This document shows, piece by piece, positions 10,192 to 22,133 of a stretch of DNA of 64,000 nucleotides. The stretch's first letter is position 1; every line of letters starts with the position of its first letter. Origin of the DNA: Favolaschia claudopus (taxonomy: Eukaryota; Basidiomycota; Agaricomycetes; Agaricales; Mycenaceae); the NCBI GenBank assembly GCA_037176885.1, contig JAWWNJ010000011.1, positions 1,426,001-1,490,000 on the forward strand, given 5' to 3'. Under the pieces are notes generated by a model, which worked only from the letters and a program-made list of their open reading frames with translations, was not told the DNA's origin and searched no databases. The translations under genes and the position numbers were made by a program.

Positions 10192-13100
10192 TCACGGTTC
10201 ATTTACGACGCGAGACAAATCCTGCCCATGAAGCACCAGTAATTCCTCCATACACTCTTGAAATCTGTCTGGATACTGTCTGGCAATTACCCGAGACAGA
10301 GCGACCACCTCCGATGTAATTTTATCAGCCTCTAAGCTGTCACGATCTAGTATCCCCGCGATGCACATAAATATGTTCTTGAGGAACCATGGAAATGACT
10401 CAAAGGCGGAAACATGCAAAGCATTCTGGTCATTGAGAGCACTTTTGTACAGCTCGATTGCGTCGAGCAATCCAGAAACCCCCTCATCTTTTTTCCCTAG
10501 ACCAACAAGACATCTCGCATGCGTGGACATATACGATGCCTTTGCTTCCAAAAAGGCGATCATAGATTCAGATGGAACCGACACGCGCAATATATCGGCC
10601 TCCACAACTGCGATATATCCATCTTGGTACAGGCCGTGTTCACATAGTACATTGGCGTATGTGTACAACACATTTACCAGTCTAGAAACTTGCCCACCCG
10701 GATCTATTTCAGCCAACCTTCGCGCCAAACCAACAGCTTCGCTGGCGGAGCAAAGCGCTTCTTCAATCTGACCAGTGAGCAAAGTGTGTGCAGCAAGATT
10801 CTGCAGCCCATCCGCCAATCGTCTCCAAGAAACTTCAGGCACGAGTTCCTCGCCAATTTGACGCTGAAACCGAATGGCTTCCCGAACAATGTCGGAAGCT
10901 GTCGGAGAGGAGAAAAACATGGACAGATTGAAAAGCGCATCGGCAAGGTTCTCCTTGAACTGCCATGTCCCGTACTCTTCCACAAGCTCGCGGCGCAAAT
11001 TCACACAAGTTTGTGCGAAACTCATACCAAGCTCTCTGTTTCCTGCAGTCTGCTGACAGAGAGATAAATGATACAGACAGGCCGAGTGACAATCCTTTGC
11101 GAGCCCGCTTCCGATGTTGACTGCTTCAACAGCCAATCCCAGTGCCTCATCATTTTTCTCTCTTGAAAGAAGCAGACCACTGAGTTGGAGCAGGGCACGC
11201 ACAAATATGGTTTGCAGCACCGGTGATCTAGACTTGACCAAACATTTGCGATAGATCGCAACGGACTCCCTGGCAGCTTGAAGTGCTTCTTTCATGGGTA
11301 AGCAAAATGAAACAGTGAACAAGCCCTCAGCCAGCTGGAGTTTCATTCGTTCGAGGTCCGAATCATAGTTGTGCCCCGAGAGTACAAGTTTGTTGACGAC
11401 ATTGAGACAACCTCCGGCTGTTTGCAGAGCTTCGTCGAGTTTCCCAACTGCTTTGAGACAAGATGCAACTCGACTCAGCGCGAGGATACGATCTCCGTCG
11501 TCACATGTCAGACACCGAATTCTCAACCCTTCCTCCGCCGTGCGCAACGCTTCTTCATTCTTGTTTGCCCTTGAAAAACCGACAGAAAGGTTATGGAGCA
11601 AGACGCCAAGACGCGAGTTGAAAACATTGACCGGGTAGTGTCTGAAAAGACCCCGTTGAATGCTAACGGCTTCCCGAGCTGCCTCGAGCGTCTCTTCACA
11701 TCTCCTGGGATCGAAGGATGACCAGCACGAGAGATTGCTCAGGCTGTCCACCACGCATGATTCGGATTCCCAAGCCGTAGTTTCTTCCAAAAGTCTCCGA
11801 GAAATCCGAACCGAGTCTTCAGCCGCATCGAGCGCTGCTTTCGATTTTCCTGTAGCGCCAAGGCAGCGTGAAAGATTGATGAGGCAGGTTACAAGATGCT
11901 GCTTATTAGGCAATCTGCGGCGAACCCGAGTCTCTTCGAGTGAAACGCACAGTGCCTTCTCGTATTGCCCACGAATAAAGAGACAGCTTGAAAAATTGTA
12001 GAGGGCATCTGCAAACCGAACGCTATGCTTTGGATCGTGTATCTCCAAGCTTCGAAAAAAATCTATGCACTCCTCTGCTATGTCAGGATCGGGTGTAAAT
12101 TTGGCGATAAAGCCAAAGACGCGATCGTGCAATGCTGCCGCGAGAACGAAGTTATACTGCGGATATGACATCGCGATCTTCCTGCTGAGAGAAATGATGA
12201 TTTGAATCACCCTCAACGCGGAAGACAGATCATTCTCGGTGAGCGTCGTCAAACAAGAAGCGAAACTGCGCTGTAAATCGGCGAAAAGCGGGAACGCAAG
12301 TCGATAGTCTTCTGCGATAAGCGAGCGTACAATTTCGACGCTTTCTTCGAAAATGAGGAGTGCTTTTTGGGGTTGTTGTGCGGCGAGTGAATGAGAAGCC
12401 AGCCAAGTCAAAGTGGCCGCTAGCTTGTATCTCCCAAATTTCCCAACACTGGTCCTGCGAATAGACAGAGCATCCTCGAAGAGCTGTTCGGCGTCGCCTC
12501 TGCCACGCAAATGAAAGTAACGACCCTGCGTTTCCAGTGTTTCTGCAAGATCCCCACAAAACACAGTTGGCTGCCGATCTGTCAATCGCTGGAAGAAGTT
12601 CACAGCACAACCAAGCTCCTTTGCTGGATCTTCGTCCCAGATAAAATCTGGAGAGACAAGACAGACGGTGGATAAATTCCCGGAAAGCGCCATGAGAGCC
12701 AGACACCCGATCCAATGAGGCTCCTTGTCCGAGGGTTCGTCTGCGCTCCACAACGCAACCAGGTTTCTGACGGTGCTCAACGTGGAAGACCGGTCGAATA
12801 GATTCATCTCCAGAAGGGTCCCATATCGAGAGGCCCAGCTGAAATCGCCCTGTTCTATGTCTTGACCGACTAGGTTTTCCCAACGAATACCGAGGCCATT
12901 CTGAAATATGGCCTTCGGCCGATAATCTTTAGGCATCAGGGCTACCGACGCGTGGATACGTTGCCCACGAGATATCGATCGAGTCATGCCATTAGGAAGC
13001 CCAATTTTCCTTGAAGGGCAATCGCGTCATCTTGGAGTGATAGAGTATATACGAGAAGTTCTTACCTCAATTCAGAGAGACCGCGAGGTTTGCGCTTCGT

Positions 13101-14726
13101 CGAATCGGACAAATCAGGTGTGCTTGAGTGCCGTTTTGGTCCATATTGTCGGAACTGCTCCCTTATGATACTTGTAGAATCTTGTGGGCGCAGTCGAAGT
13201 CCGGCAGACTCTGCTTCACTTTCCATCCACATAAGGGGAACGAATGAAAGAAGCGCGTCAGAGTGCAAACCGCCACCGCTGTCACGGAGGAGTAAACATT
13301 TCAAAACAACTATGGAATGAAACTACACCGTGAAAGACTCACATATCAACATGCTTTCCCGGAAACCAGACTTCTGTGGCGTTGGGCACATTTTTCGAAT
13401 TGTGAGTGAGTTGAACGTCAGAGGGTCCACGGGGCTGTAATTTAGATTCAGTGTCCTCAATCGTATTGCCTCCGTCATGATTGATTCTAGTATCGTCGCT
13501 GGCAGCGTCGTCCTTCGGCTGCTTGTGAGCGGCGTTTGGTGGGGTCGGGGTTAGGGTAACAGCTCTCAACCGACATTCGTCCAGCGCCAAGGCATGGCGA
13601 AAGATGCAAGCATGGTCTACGGTTGATCCCACGGGCCAGGGATTCTCTGGCACCCCAGCAGGTAAAATCGTGTCCCTGCAAACGTAGTTAAAATGTGGAA
13701 ACAAAACTTGGGCAAGATTAAGCCACACCATGCGCCGACGAAATGAATTTTGAGGTCTCGAGCAAAGGTAGCCTTGAAATCGACGTTCGACTTGAGCGCA
13801 TTTGCTTTTTTGTTCGAAGCTGAGTCAACGATGAAACAAATGTTATGAGGAGATGAGTCCTGACCTTGTTGCATTTTGAGGAAATTGGTATATGCTCTGA
13901 TTGAAGGGAACGTTAGCGGAAATAAGACAACTCGACAATCTATACAAACAGTACAAGCAGTCCTTCGTTTCCAGCATTAACCAGGCCAACCTATGACCAT
14001 CATTGAATAAGACCGCGAAAACAAAAAAATCAGTCCCACCATATCAATCATGGCGGCAAGCGCTCTCACTTGGTATGCACCTCTGGCAAAACCTGTTAAA
14101 GGTGATTATTCGTCCAGAGATCCGAATATATTAGCTGCGCACCAAACAGAAATATTTTGTCGCCGGGCTTGTGATGCTCGCTTATCCAGCGATAGGCTTT
14201 TAAAACAATATCCTTGTTATTACTGGACTCGGAAGGAAATGAGCGCATATAAATGAACCTTACAAGTAAAGCTATACCGATGGAAAACTCGATGAATTGT
14301 GTTCTCAATTCCCCGGAGAATGAACTTGATGATTCCTTCGTCGCTTGAAGTAGATTTGAACCTGTTGTCGGACACAGAGTCATAGTAGGTGAGCTGCTCT
14401 GCATCAGGCACCACTCGGCTACGAAGCTGTACGACGTTGGTCTTGAAGATGACACGAGCGTTTAATATGACAACAATGTTCTGAAAGTATAAACTGGCAC
14501 GAACCGGCAAGCCAATCTCAGCGTCGTCAATACAAACAACCAGATTTCGCGACAGATAGGTGGCGCAAGCGCCATCGCATCGAGCTGCACATGTGCAGTG
14601 GTCACGACATGGGCAATCGCACTTGCAGCCCGCAACGCAGTCGCACCCGCATTGTCGAACGGGTCTGAGGAGTTCTACCGATTGAGGGAATTTCGGAAAT
14701 GGGAGAGGTAAGCTTTGGAAGTTCAT
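10192..14726 (-). CDS. DUF2235 (Tle1-like) domain fused to TPR array, nucleophile lost
   Basis: Ten exons (14726-14505, 14441-14278, 14222-14143, 14092-14040, 13990-13950, 13896-13865, 13819-13729, 13675-13343, 13278-13066, 13009-10192) give 1348 residues, all phases closing. Residues 26-54 are cysteine-rich (CGCDCVAGCKCDCPC). Then comes the DUF2235 alpha/beta-hydrolase domain: LVVCIDD (usually CIDG), TNVVQLRSRV, EQLTYYDS, AYRWISEHHKPGDKIFLFG, GFARGAYQVRALA, KIHFVGAWDTI, CIFRHALALDE, TEVWFPGKHVDIGGG and RGQRIHASV. In related hydrolases the elbow is GFSRGA; here the serine is Ala158, while the Asp (AWDT) and His (KHVDIGGG) partners remain. The large last exon (2818 bp) encodes helical repeats of the TPR type, for example ALDAAEDSVRISRRL and ALQAARESVAIYRKCL. 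A catalytically dead scaffold or regulator is my inference. Many mushrooms carry DUF2235 proteins; their function is not established. Confidence 0.88.
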
Positions 14727-16245
14727 GATGAGGAATGAAAATGTGATGGACTTGAAGGACTGGCATGTCCCTTAAAAACGATTCGTTCCATGCCTCAAAG
14801 TTGTGTTTGGACTAAGTTTGTCCCGAGAATTCATGCGGAGGATGCGCGACCGGTCTTATGTCAATGTTGCTGCATAGGCATTGTTGGAAGTACTTACGTA
14901 CGGAGGAATTTACAACACTGAGCGGCTGTTACAGTTCGACCATGGCACCACGCTACGTAAGTGCTTGGGTCTAGAAATTTGGGCTTGAATTGTTCAAACG
15001 GAAGAACAGGCTGCGAAGAGATTTTTATGTGGTAGTCAGAACGTGGTGCAACGCGCAAAACCTGCTGGCAAAATACTGATGTTGTGGGCATCCGAAAAGA
15101 GAAAAATGAAAAAAAAAAATCCCAAAAAGGAAGGAGGAGGAGGGAAGGAAAAGAGAGAAAGAAGAATCTCAGTTGTAGTTCAAAGGATAGACTTAGAGGC
15201 TTCCTAGACCCAAAATCTGGGTGCCGGGATGTTCAATTAAATTTTCTCCGCCTGCGGCGCGCTGTCCAGGATTTGTGCTCACTAGGCACGTGCTTCACAG
15301 CAATACTGCTCGAAATTGCCCGATTCGATTATTCTGGATGCTCGGCACCCTGCCGATGCCAAATACTGAATCCCAAAATGGTTTATTCAGGCCGGCAAAC
15401 AGCGAAAGTCACGCAGGTCACTGTGCGTGACATCAAATCAACCTGATCGTGTTAACTGAATCGCGATGCTGAAGGCCGCCCGAGCAAAGTTGGACGTCAA
15501 GGAGAGCTCAAATTAAGTCTAAGACGAACAGTACTCACCCTGGTCACTCAAAGCCGGAGCTGTGATGTCTGATTCCGAAAAGAAAATCCAAACACTGGTA
15601 ACTGCGTACAGTTGGCGTACAGGGCTTCTGGGCGCTTTGTGTTGGGTTTCTTTTGTAAACCTTTGGGACTTTTGTACTGTCGAACACGTTAAAACAACCT
15701 TTACCAGCGCAATTTCATTCCCCGAAATCGAAACAACATTCAAATTACCCCCGGAATCACCGGTGCTGGGTCTGATGCCAACTGCTACTACAATTTTGTC
15801 GTATACATATTCAGTGTAGGTTCATAGTTATATCACAGAGTGAAAAATGCGACTGGACCCAAGAGAATAACGGAGAACGGTGCATTGAATCGAAAATTGA
15901 GCTCGGATGGCGCGGAAGATCAACGGAAGATCACGGAATTCCCAAAACGGCCTAATTCTTACATAATCCTCAGTATTACTGCAGTATTTGCCCACAGCAC
16001 CAGTATTTAATCGTTGAACACCAAAGATTCAAACTCCGATTCACAGCGATACCCCAGCGTTGTTACGAAAGTGAAGCTGACAGACCGCTCGGTAGCTGTC
16101 CCGAGGTCCACGAATTCGTTCTGAGCAAATTCCGCTGACTACCCCTCTCGGATGCCTTTCCGGGTAGATGAATAAATACCGACGCGACGCGACGTGAAAT
16201 CCCCAAGTCCTACTCACAAAACAGAAATCCTCCCAATAAATCTCA
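14727..16245. other. Intergenic with polypurine tract, no gene recognised
   Basis: Holds the promoters of the DUF2235-TPR gene (-) and the aldo/keto reductase (+). A pure A/G run lies at about 15124-15166. Two short ORFs, 14894-15091 (-) and 15562-15819 (+), have no family features and I do not call them genes. Confidence 0.5.
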
Positions 16246-17356
16246 ATGTCTGCGAAACCAACCAGCAATGTCTCAGTCGTGTTCGGAGCCATGCTCTTTG
16301 GCAATATGGGTAGGTTTTCTGCTTTTTTGTCAGAATCTTCATGCATTAACTGAGTTTTTGGCGCAGTGACCGAGCCGGAGGCAGCCAGCAAGCTCCTGGA
16401 CGCGTTCCAAAAGCACGGGCACAGCGAGGTTGACACCGCGCGTATGTACGCAGGTGGACGCTCGGAGCAAATGCTGGGATCCTTCGGATGGCAGGCGCGT
16501 GGCCTCAAAGTCTCCACCAAAGTCTTTCCGACCAAGGGCAAGAACATGACCTGGTACGTTTCCGTCTTCCCCAACCTTCATGATGAAGTGATTGAATGCG
16601 AAAAGGTTGACCCCCGATGAGTTGACCCACTCGCCGGCCGATGTCCGCACCGCCTTCAACCTCAGTCTCGAGGCGCTGAAGGCCGACAAGATCGACATCT
16701 ATTACCTCCACGCGCCCGACCACAGTGTTCCGGTCGAGGACACGCTCCGCGAGATCAACAAGATCCATAGCGAGGGAAAGTTCGAGCGTTTCGGGCTCTC
16801 CAACTACAGTGCGGCGGAGGTCGCCAAGATCTGCGACATCTGCAAGCAAAATAGCTGGGTCAAGCCCTCCGTGTACCAGGGCGTCTACAACGCGCAGCAC
16901 CGCGTCGTGGAGGATGAGCTCATCCCATGCCTGCGGGACAACAATATCAGCTTCTATGTCTACAACCCATTGGCCGGCGGCTTCCTCACCTCGCGCTACA
17001 CCCGAGGCCAGACGGAGTTCCCTGAGGTCGATCGTTTCAATCCAGCACTCCCCTTTGCAACACATCAGCGCGCGCGCTTCTGGAACGACGCCAACTTCAC
17101 TGCGATCGAGTTGTTGCGCGCCGCGATTGCGCCCCACGGCATTACCGAGAGCGAGGCGGCTTTGCGATGGCTCGCGCATCACTCGGTGCTCAAGAAGAAA
17201 TTTGGTGACGCTGTCATCCTTGGTCCAAGGGGATTGAAGCATCTTGAAGAGAACTTGGATGATTTGGACAAGGGGCCACTGCCTGCAGACGTTGTTGAGG
17301 CGCTGGAAGCTGGCTGGAAGGAAACGAAGACTTTGCCACTCACTTATGCCATGTAG
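16246..17356 (+). CDS. Aldo/keto reductase, aflatoxin-aldehyde-reductase (AKR7) type
   Basis: NADPH-dependent reductase of aldehydes and ketones in the cytosol. Three exons (16246-16309, 16367-16553, 16606-17356) encode 333 residues, the usual length for this group. VVFGAMLFGNM is the N-terminal strand. EVDTARMYAGGRSEQMLG contains the catalytic Asp and Tyr, and KVSTKVFP holds the catalytic Lys. IYYLHAPDHSVPVEDTL carries the active-site His, and ERFGLSNYSAAEVAKIC and SVYQGVYNA follow the fold. The C-terminal part AVILGPRGLKHLEENLDDL is the cofactor-binding end. The gene converges on the next one, with 130 bp between stops. The substrate cannot be read from sequence. Confidence 0.93.
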
Positions 17357-17486
17357 AGCTTGCCGTGTACAAAGTATGAGACGCAAATAGAATTTTATCG
17401 ATGTCTTTACAAGTGACAAAGCGGACTGAGATGTTTCCATTGGAAGGTTGGAAGATTGATACAATGACAGAAGAGAAAGCTGCCGA

Positions 17487-18516
17487 CTAGATATACATGC
17501 CGATATCAGTATCGATGGGTCGTTTTCTTGCCCGCCCAGCCGTCGGTTTTTCAGCTGGCGGCTCCTTCCAAGTAGACGCTACTTGTTCGCCGAGTTCGGC
17601 GAAAAGCAGAGCATGAGCAGTGCGAACGTGGGCAGAAGACCAAGAAGTGGTGTCTCCTGAGAGCGAGTAGTCGCTAGAGGATAATTCGCGCGGGGCGGGA
17701 GGAGTTATGTGCGGGGCGGGAACAAGCAGTAGTGTGGCCGAGGCAGACTGTTCGGCGCGGTGGGCAACAAAGGCAGCAGAAGTGGACTGAACAAGGTTAG
17801 GTGTGGCGAAAGGCTGGGCTGCAGATGACTGTGGCACGAAGATTAGCGCTGGTGTTGCTTTAGAAGTTGAGCAAGTACCAAAGTGGTTGACGGGGCGCTT
17901 GTGGATAGATATCGCAGGGGCGCGTCGACGAAAGTAGTACGTGCGTCGGAGATGTAGACGGAGGCGGCATATGCGTCGAGCAAGGCGACACTGGTATTAT
18001 AAGTTGTGGAACTGTACCCACAATGCCTGCAAACTTACTCTGTCGGTTTGATGGCGCCAAGAACGGCGCGGGTGTAAGCACGCATTGCCCACAGCGGCAG
18101 ACGCGTAGAAACCTCCGAAACGAGAACCGCTGCCTGGGTCCAAGCTGGACGGAAGAGTAGTCCGACCTAATGAACGAAATTCAGAAATTCAACGAGTATT
18201 TTGACGCGCGTCGTTTTTTACCTGAATTTTGTCCACCGCTACCGTCGCGACTTGTTCGCCCAGATCAGCTCCGCGAGCCCAATATTTTGCTACGCTTCCC
18301 GTAGCTATCACTAGACTGGGCACAGAGGCGATATTGCCAACGATCTGAATATCTAATGGTGCACAGTGGGTGACTGGTTGTGTATGAAGGGGATTGTATT
18401 CGTCTTCCTCTTCGTCGGATTCAATGGCATGACGAGGAGCAGGGCTTTCAGCAAGGGGATCTATATCCTGAGCGTCAGTCAGCAGCGAGTTCAAGCTGTA
18501 CGTGCAAGACGCGCCA
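17487..18516 (-). CDS. PBA1: Probable proteasome assembly chaperone 1 (Pba1/PSMG1-like)
   Basis: Exons on the minus strand read HPLAESPAPRHAIESDEEED (joined from a tiny first exon at ATG 18516), SLVIATGSVAKYWARGADLG, VDKIQ / VGLLFRPAWTQAAVLV, WAMRAYTRAVLGAIKPTD / VALLDAYAASVYISDA and a final exon ending DTDIGMYI. Pba1-Pba2 chaperones bind the pocket ring of the 20S alpha subunits through a C-terminal hydrophobic-Tyr-any (HbYX) motif; the last three residues here, Met-Tyr-Ile, fit it. The acidic N-terminus followed by an alpha/beta core also suits this family. Overall sequence similarity is low in this family, so the assignment is tentative. The first intron boundary is ambiguous: two donors are compatible with the frame. 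Confidence 0.6.
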
Positions 18517-18771
18517 TTGTAGAGGAAGAGTCGGGAGACGTGACGCGAGCGTGACTCGTCACTCTCGTACTGTATGCTCTCCGGCCTCTCCCGGCCCGGC
18601 CGTTTCTTTCACCCATTACCCTCTATTACTCCCAGCCCCCCTTGGCGCCGCAACGCGTCTCTCTGAGACGCTATAAGCTGTAGCTCGTTCCTCGCTAGTC
18701 ATAGACTCACAGTCAAACTAGCTTATCAAAAGTTGACAACATCGGTAACAGAAACTCTGTGACCGACGCCC
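18517..18771. promoter_or_regulatory. Divergent promoter region, Pba1-like / F-box gene
   Basis: 255 bp between the start codons of two divergent genes. It has pyrimidine-rich stretches (about 18560-18640) but no box I can name. Confidence 0.4.
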
Positions 18772-21113
18772 ATGTCGACATCGTCCTCGACAATGTCCAG
18801 CAACAACAGCCTGCCCGACGAAATAATCTCTGAAATACTTGCGCCTGCTTTGCGCGTGCCAGATGCCGCCTTTGCTACCATGTACAGCGCGGATCCAAAT
18901 GGTTCTCCATTCATGAGATTTTCCGAGTCAAGTTCAGCATATCTGGTCGTCTGTAAAGCCTGGCTCCGTGTAGGCACCCCCCTCCTCTACAGCGTGATAC
19001 CTCTACGCTCCAGAGCCCAAGCGCAGGCATTGGCTAATGCGTTGACCGCAAACCCTGAATTGGGCCAATTCATCAAGAAACTCCGTGTGGAAGGCGGATT
19101 CGGCATGTCCATGTTCAAGGTCCTGCAGGCCGCACCAAAAATCACCGATATCTACCTCTCCTTTGACATCCCTATGTCTGACAATCCATCCGGCCTGTGT
19201 CGCGGCCTGCATCTGCTCAATCCTGTCCGGGTCATTGTTGACGTTCACAAGAATGATTGGGGTTTCTGTTCAGTGTCCGCAGGAGGCCACAGACTCTTTG
19301 ATACGCTCAAGAAGTGTGTTTTAACGTGGAACCAAATGGTATCCATTTTCTGTTTATCTTTCTCATTTTATTCAATGCCAGGTTTCCAGACCACATTCGA
19401 AACGCCGCTAGATCGCCACTCCAGTCTATCTTGTCGTGATATCATCGAAGCATTAGTCTCAGCTCCGGCTCTCGAAACACTCGTGCTTTGGGAAGACAGC
19501 AGCACGGTGTATGTCCCTCAATATCTCCGAAGTGTTGCCCAGAATCCACGCTTGCAACGTATTCAATTTCGGTCTCATTCTTCAAGCTCGCCAAAACGCA
19601 TTATCCTAGACCCGTTCATAAGGTGGGATGACCGATGGAAACAGGTTTTCAGCTTTGAGATGCAAAGCTCGCCTACGTCGTTCGCATATCCTCCGCAGCT
19701 TACTGCCACTCCAACCTTGGAGGATGCTATTTGGGGTCGCGTACTAGATTTCACTTTCTCTGCGCCCCCGCAGTGGAAGGTTCGCGGAATGCCAACCCCA
19801 TCCCGTCTATCACCGCTATTGGTGTGCAAGATGTTTGCGGTGCGTCATCATTTGTTGGCTGAAGCTATTGCTGACTGGGGGAAAAACCGATTAGCGTCTT
19901 GGTCAAGCCCATCTCTTCACACATATTGGTCTTCTACACCAATCGAGTCTTCGCTTGTTGTTATCTCGTTTGAGAAGGGATCCTTCGCTAAGGCCCTACG
20001 TGAGATCTTTGCATCTCGAGGATATCGGCGATGTGATTGCCAGGAGCATAGCCAAGTACACACCTGCCCTCAGGGAGGTGTACGCTAATGAACGGTGCCC
20101 AGCCTTTGGATGGGACACATTCAGTGAACTAAGCGAATCGGTTGGAACCTCGCTGCAGTCCTTTTGTGGTGTAACAATCAAGGAATCGCCTCATAGTTGT
20201 ACCAGCTCCCAGATATTTGCTCGGTTTCCGAAGATACAAGAGTTTCATTGGGATTCCAGCACAGTGTTCGATGTCGCCCCGACCTCGATCCCGACAGGTG
20301 GTCTCGGCTCGCTTGTGACTCTGGCAATTGCTGAGTGTCACAGCTCGTTCTTAGCCGTGTTGGCTCTCATGGAGTGCGCATATCTTCCCCCCCCCCCCAT
20401 ACCCACCTTCGCCGTTGATCTCCCAACAGCTTACCCGTACTGCAAAATGTCGTCTTCACCTGCGACACCGCTGACGACGGTGTCCAATTTTTCCAAAATC
20501 ACGGTAAAAAGCTGAAGGAGCTAACGCTTTCCGAATTCCAACTTCACGATTCTGCTCTCGCAATTGCACAAAATTGCCCCTCGCTCACCAAGTTGGGAAT
20601 TGCGTGTGACGACGAAGTGAGTGCTACATCTATACTCTCTGCCTGAGTTTTTACTTACTTTTCTACAGCACCCAATCAGCGCTTCCTGTCTTACATTCCC
20701 CGAAGCATATGCCTTTGTGAAGCGCATCTCTTTCGTGCCTAGCAGTTCTTATACGCGGTCGGTCATCCCACTACAATCAGCATAGAGTCATTGACGCCCT
20801 CATTTGGTCACAGATTAAAGCGACCGCATCAGACTTCACTCACCAAACTCTTTGAGGCATTACCATCCTCCGCGTCTTTCCCCGCTCTCCACGAGATCGA
20901 GCATTCATGGTGCGAGTGGCCCACAACGGAGTATGGTTTTTGTCACTGTACTGTCGGCACGCTCGCTCATGAAACCTGCTCTACAGTGCCGAGATATTGA
21001 AGAGCAGGTGGGTGAAGTGGGCGGAGAGTTTGTTGGAGCGAAACTTGTACCTCATTGGTCCTGCCGGTATCCACTGGCGGCCGCGCCTCAAGTATGTCAA
21101 AAAATCTAGGTGA
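18772..21113 (+). CDS. F-box protein (copy 1, intact)
   Basis: Seven exons (18772-19338, 19390-19839, 19895-20373, 20430-20616, 20669-20757, 20814-20930, 20987-21113) encode 671 residues. An F-box-like start (SNNSLPDEIISEILAPALRV) is followed by SSSAYLVVCKAWLRVGTPLL, the typical basidiomycete F-box/LRR-like layout. Such proteins recruit substrates to SCF ubiquitin ligases through Skp1. The rest is irregular leucine-rich sequence (for example CPSLTKLGIACDDE) ending in WRPRLKYVKKSR. The structure was confirmed by two paralogues at 27.4-32.4 kb that share the intron positions, including the unusual acceptor TTTCCAG at 19389, which is required for the frame. Intron 3 holds a run of 12 C. The alternative start at codon 8 (MSSNN) is possible. 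The substrate is unknown. Confidence 0.85.
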
Positions 21114-22133
21114 ACGAGGGCCAGGCGAAGCCGGCGCGGTAGAGGCGGTCTGTGTTTTGTACTATCGTTATGGTCTAGTCTACCAAAATTTGGACGGCTA
21201 GGCCCACATTGTATCTTGGAAATAACACGACAGGCTTTCCCGTCGAAACTCCAAGAAAATGGCAAGTTATGAGCTTGCAGACGACGCTCATGTTGTTCTA
21301 TTCACGTCTAAGAGCTTGTCTGCATCGTCTCCGATATATCGAGCTCTTCAAGTGCTGGTCCCCGTTGGGCCAAAGACTTTGAGATTCGCCTTACACAGCC
21401 ATTTGTAGGCAAACACTTCCCCAGTCAGCGCCGTTGCAAACAACCAAGATAACCTATAATACACAAGGGGACCACAAATACACCTGAGAGCCGCCGGTCT
21501 ACTACTTACTACTAACTACTACTATTTCGCTACAACAGATCACCGCGAGGCGATGTAATAGATATATACGAATTATGACGAAGAAGAGAGAAGAGAAACA
21601 CCAAAATCAACAACAGGAAGAAAGAGATGGGACGCTGCAGGCGTCGTTTGAGGATACAGCAGGTTTATAGGAGAACCAAAGACAGGAATGGTTCGAATGT
21701 TCGTCGGAGTCGGACAGTTTTGTCAAATCAAACCTCCCGCACGCGCGCGTGTCGTGTCGTTTCCGTCACTTGCCGCAGCGCAGAGCAAGGCGGTTTTGTT
21801 TTCGTATTTTGTTTTTCGTCGCCTTCATCATTCTTTTTTGGCGTCGGACGTTCGTTCGTCTTCGGCGGAGCGGCGTCTTGAGCTTTTCGTTCGTGGTGCT
21901 TGCTGGTCGCAGGAGCGGACCGAAACCAAGTTGTGCCTGCCGGCTGACTCCCAGCGGTTACCGACCTCTTCCCTCACCGATAGAACTTTCTATCCGCTCA
22001 TCGAGCGTACCAATCCTCCCCCACCACGCCACACCACCGCCCCCACGCCCACGGCACGGGCATCTATCTGCACAGCACAGCCAAAGTGCACACGCCTCAC
22101 CCCGCCCCCACAGAAAAACCATGCTCCTGCAGG
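21114..22133. other. Intergenic between convergent F-box and phosphodiesterase genes
   Basis: About 1 kb that should hold both 3' ends. It contains a TAC/ACT-rich microsatellite-like stretch near 21500-21530 and, on the plus strand, long open frames that overlap the antisense of the phosphodiesterase tail; I treat these as shadows. Confidence 0.45.

Noticed and set aside
12230..12883. 217-codon minus frame inside the TPR exon
   Set aside because: Alternative frame of the TPR coding exon; no motif and no start context.
13045..13066. Acceptor CTCCAAG|ATGACGCG for the last intron of the DUF2235-TPR gene
   Set aside because: It creates an immediate TGA in frame; the next acceptor (CTTCAAG at 13010) keeps the frame and joins to the conserved RGQRIHASV segment.
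16505..17464. 319-codon open frame on the minus strand
   Set aside because: It is exactly antisense to the aldo/keto reductase, whose family motifs are unambiguous; the frame is open only because of the GC-rich codon use of the real gene.
19339..19389. Acceptor AATGCCAG in intron 1 of F-box copy 1
   Set aside because: It gives a stop after ten codons; TTTCCAG eight bases further keeps the frame and matches the paralogues.
20387..20398. Run of 12 C as a possible sequencing frameshift
   Set aside because: It lies inside an intron whose ends are confirmed by the two paralogues, so it does not affect the protein.
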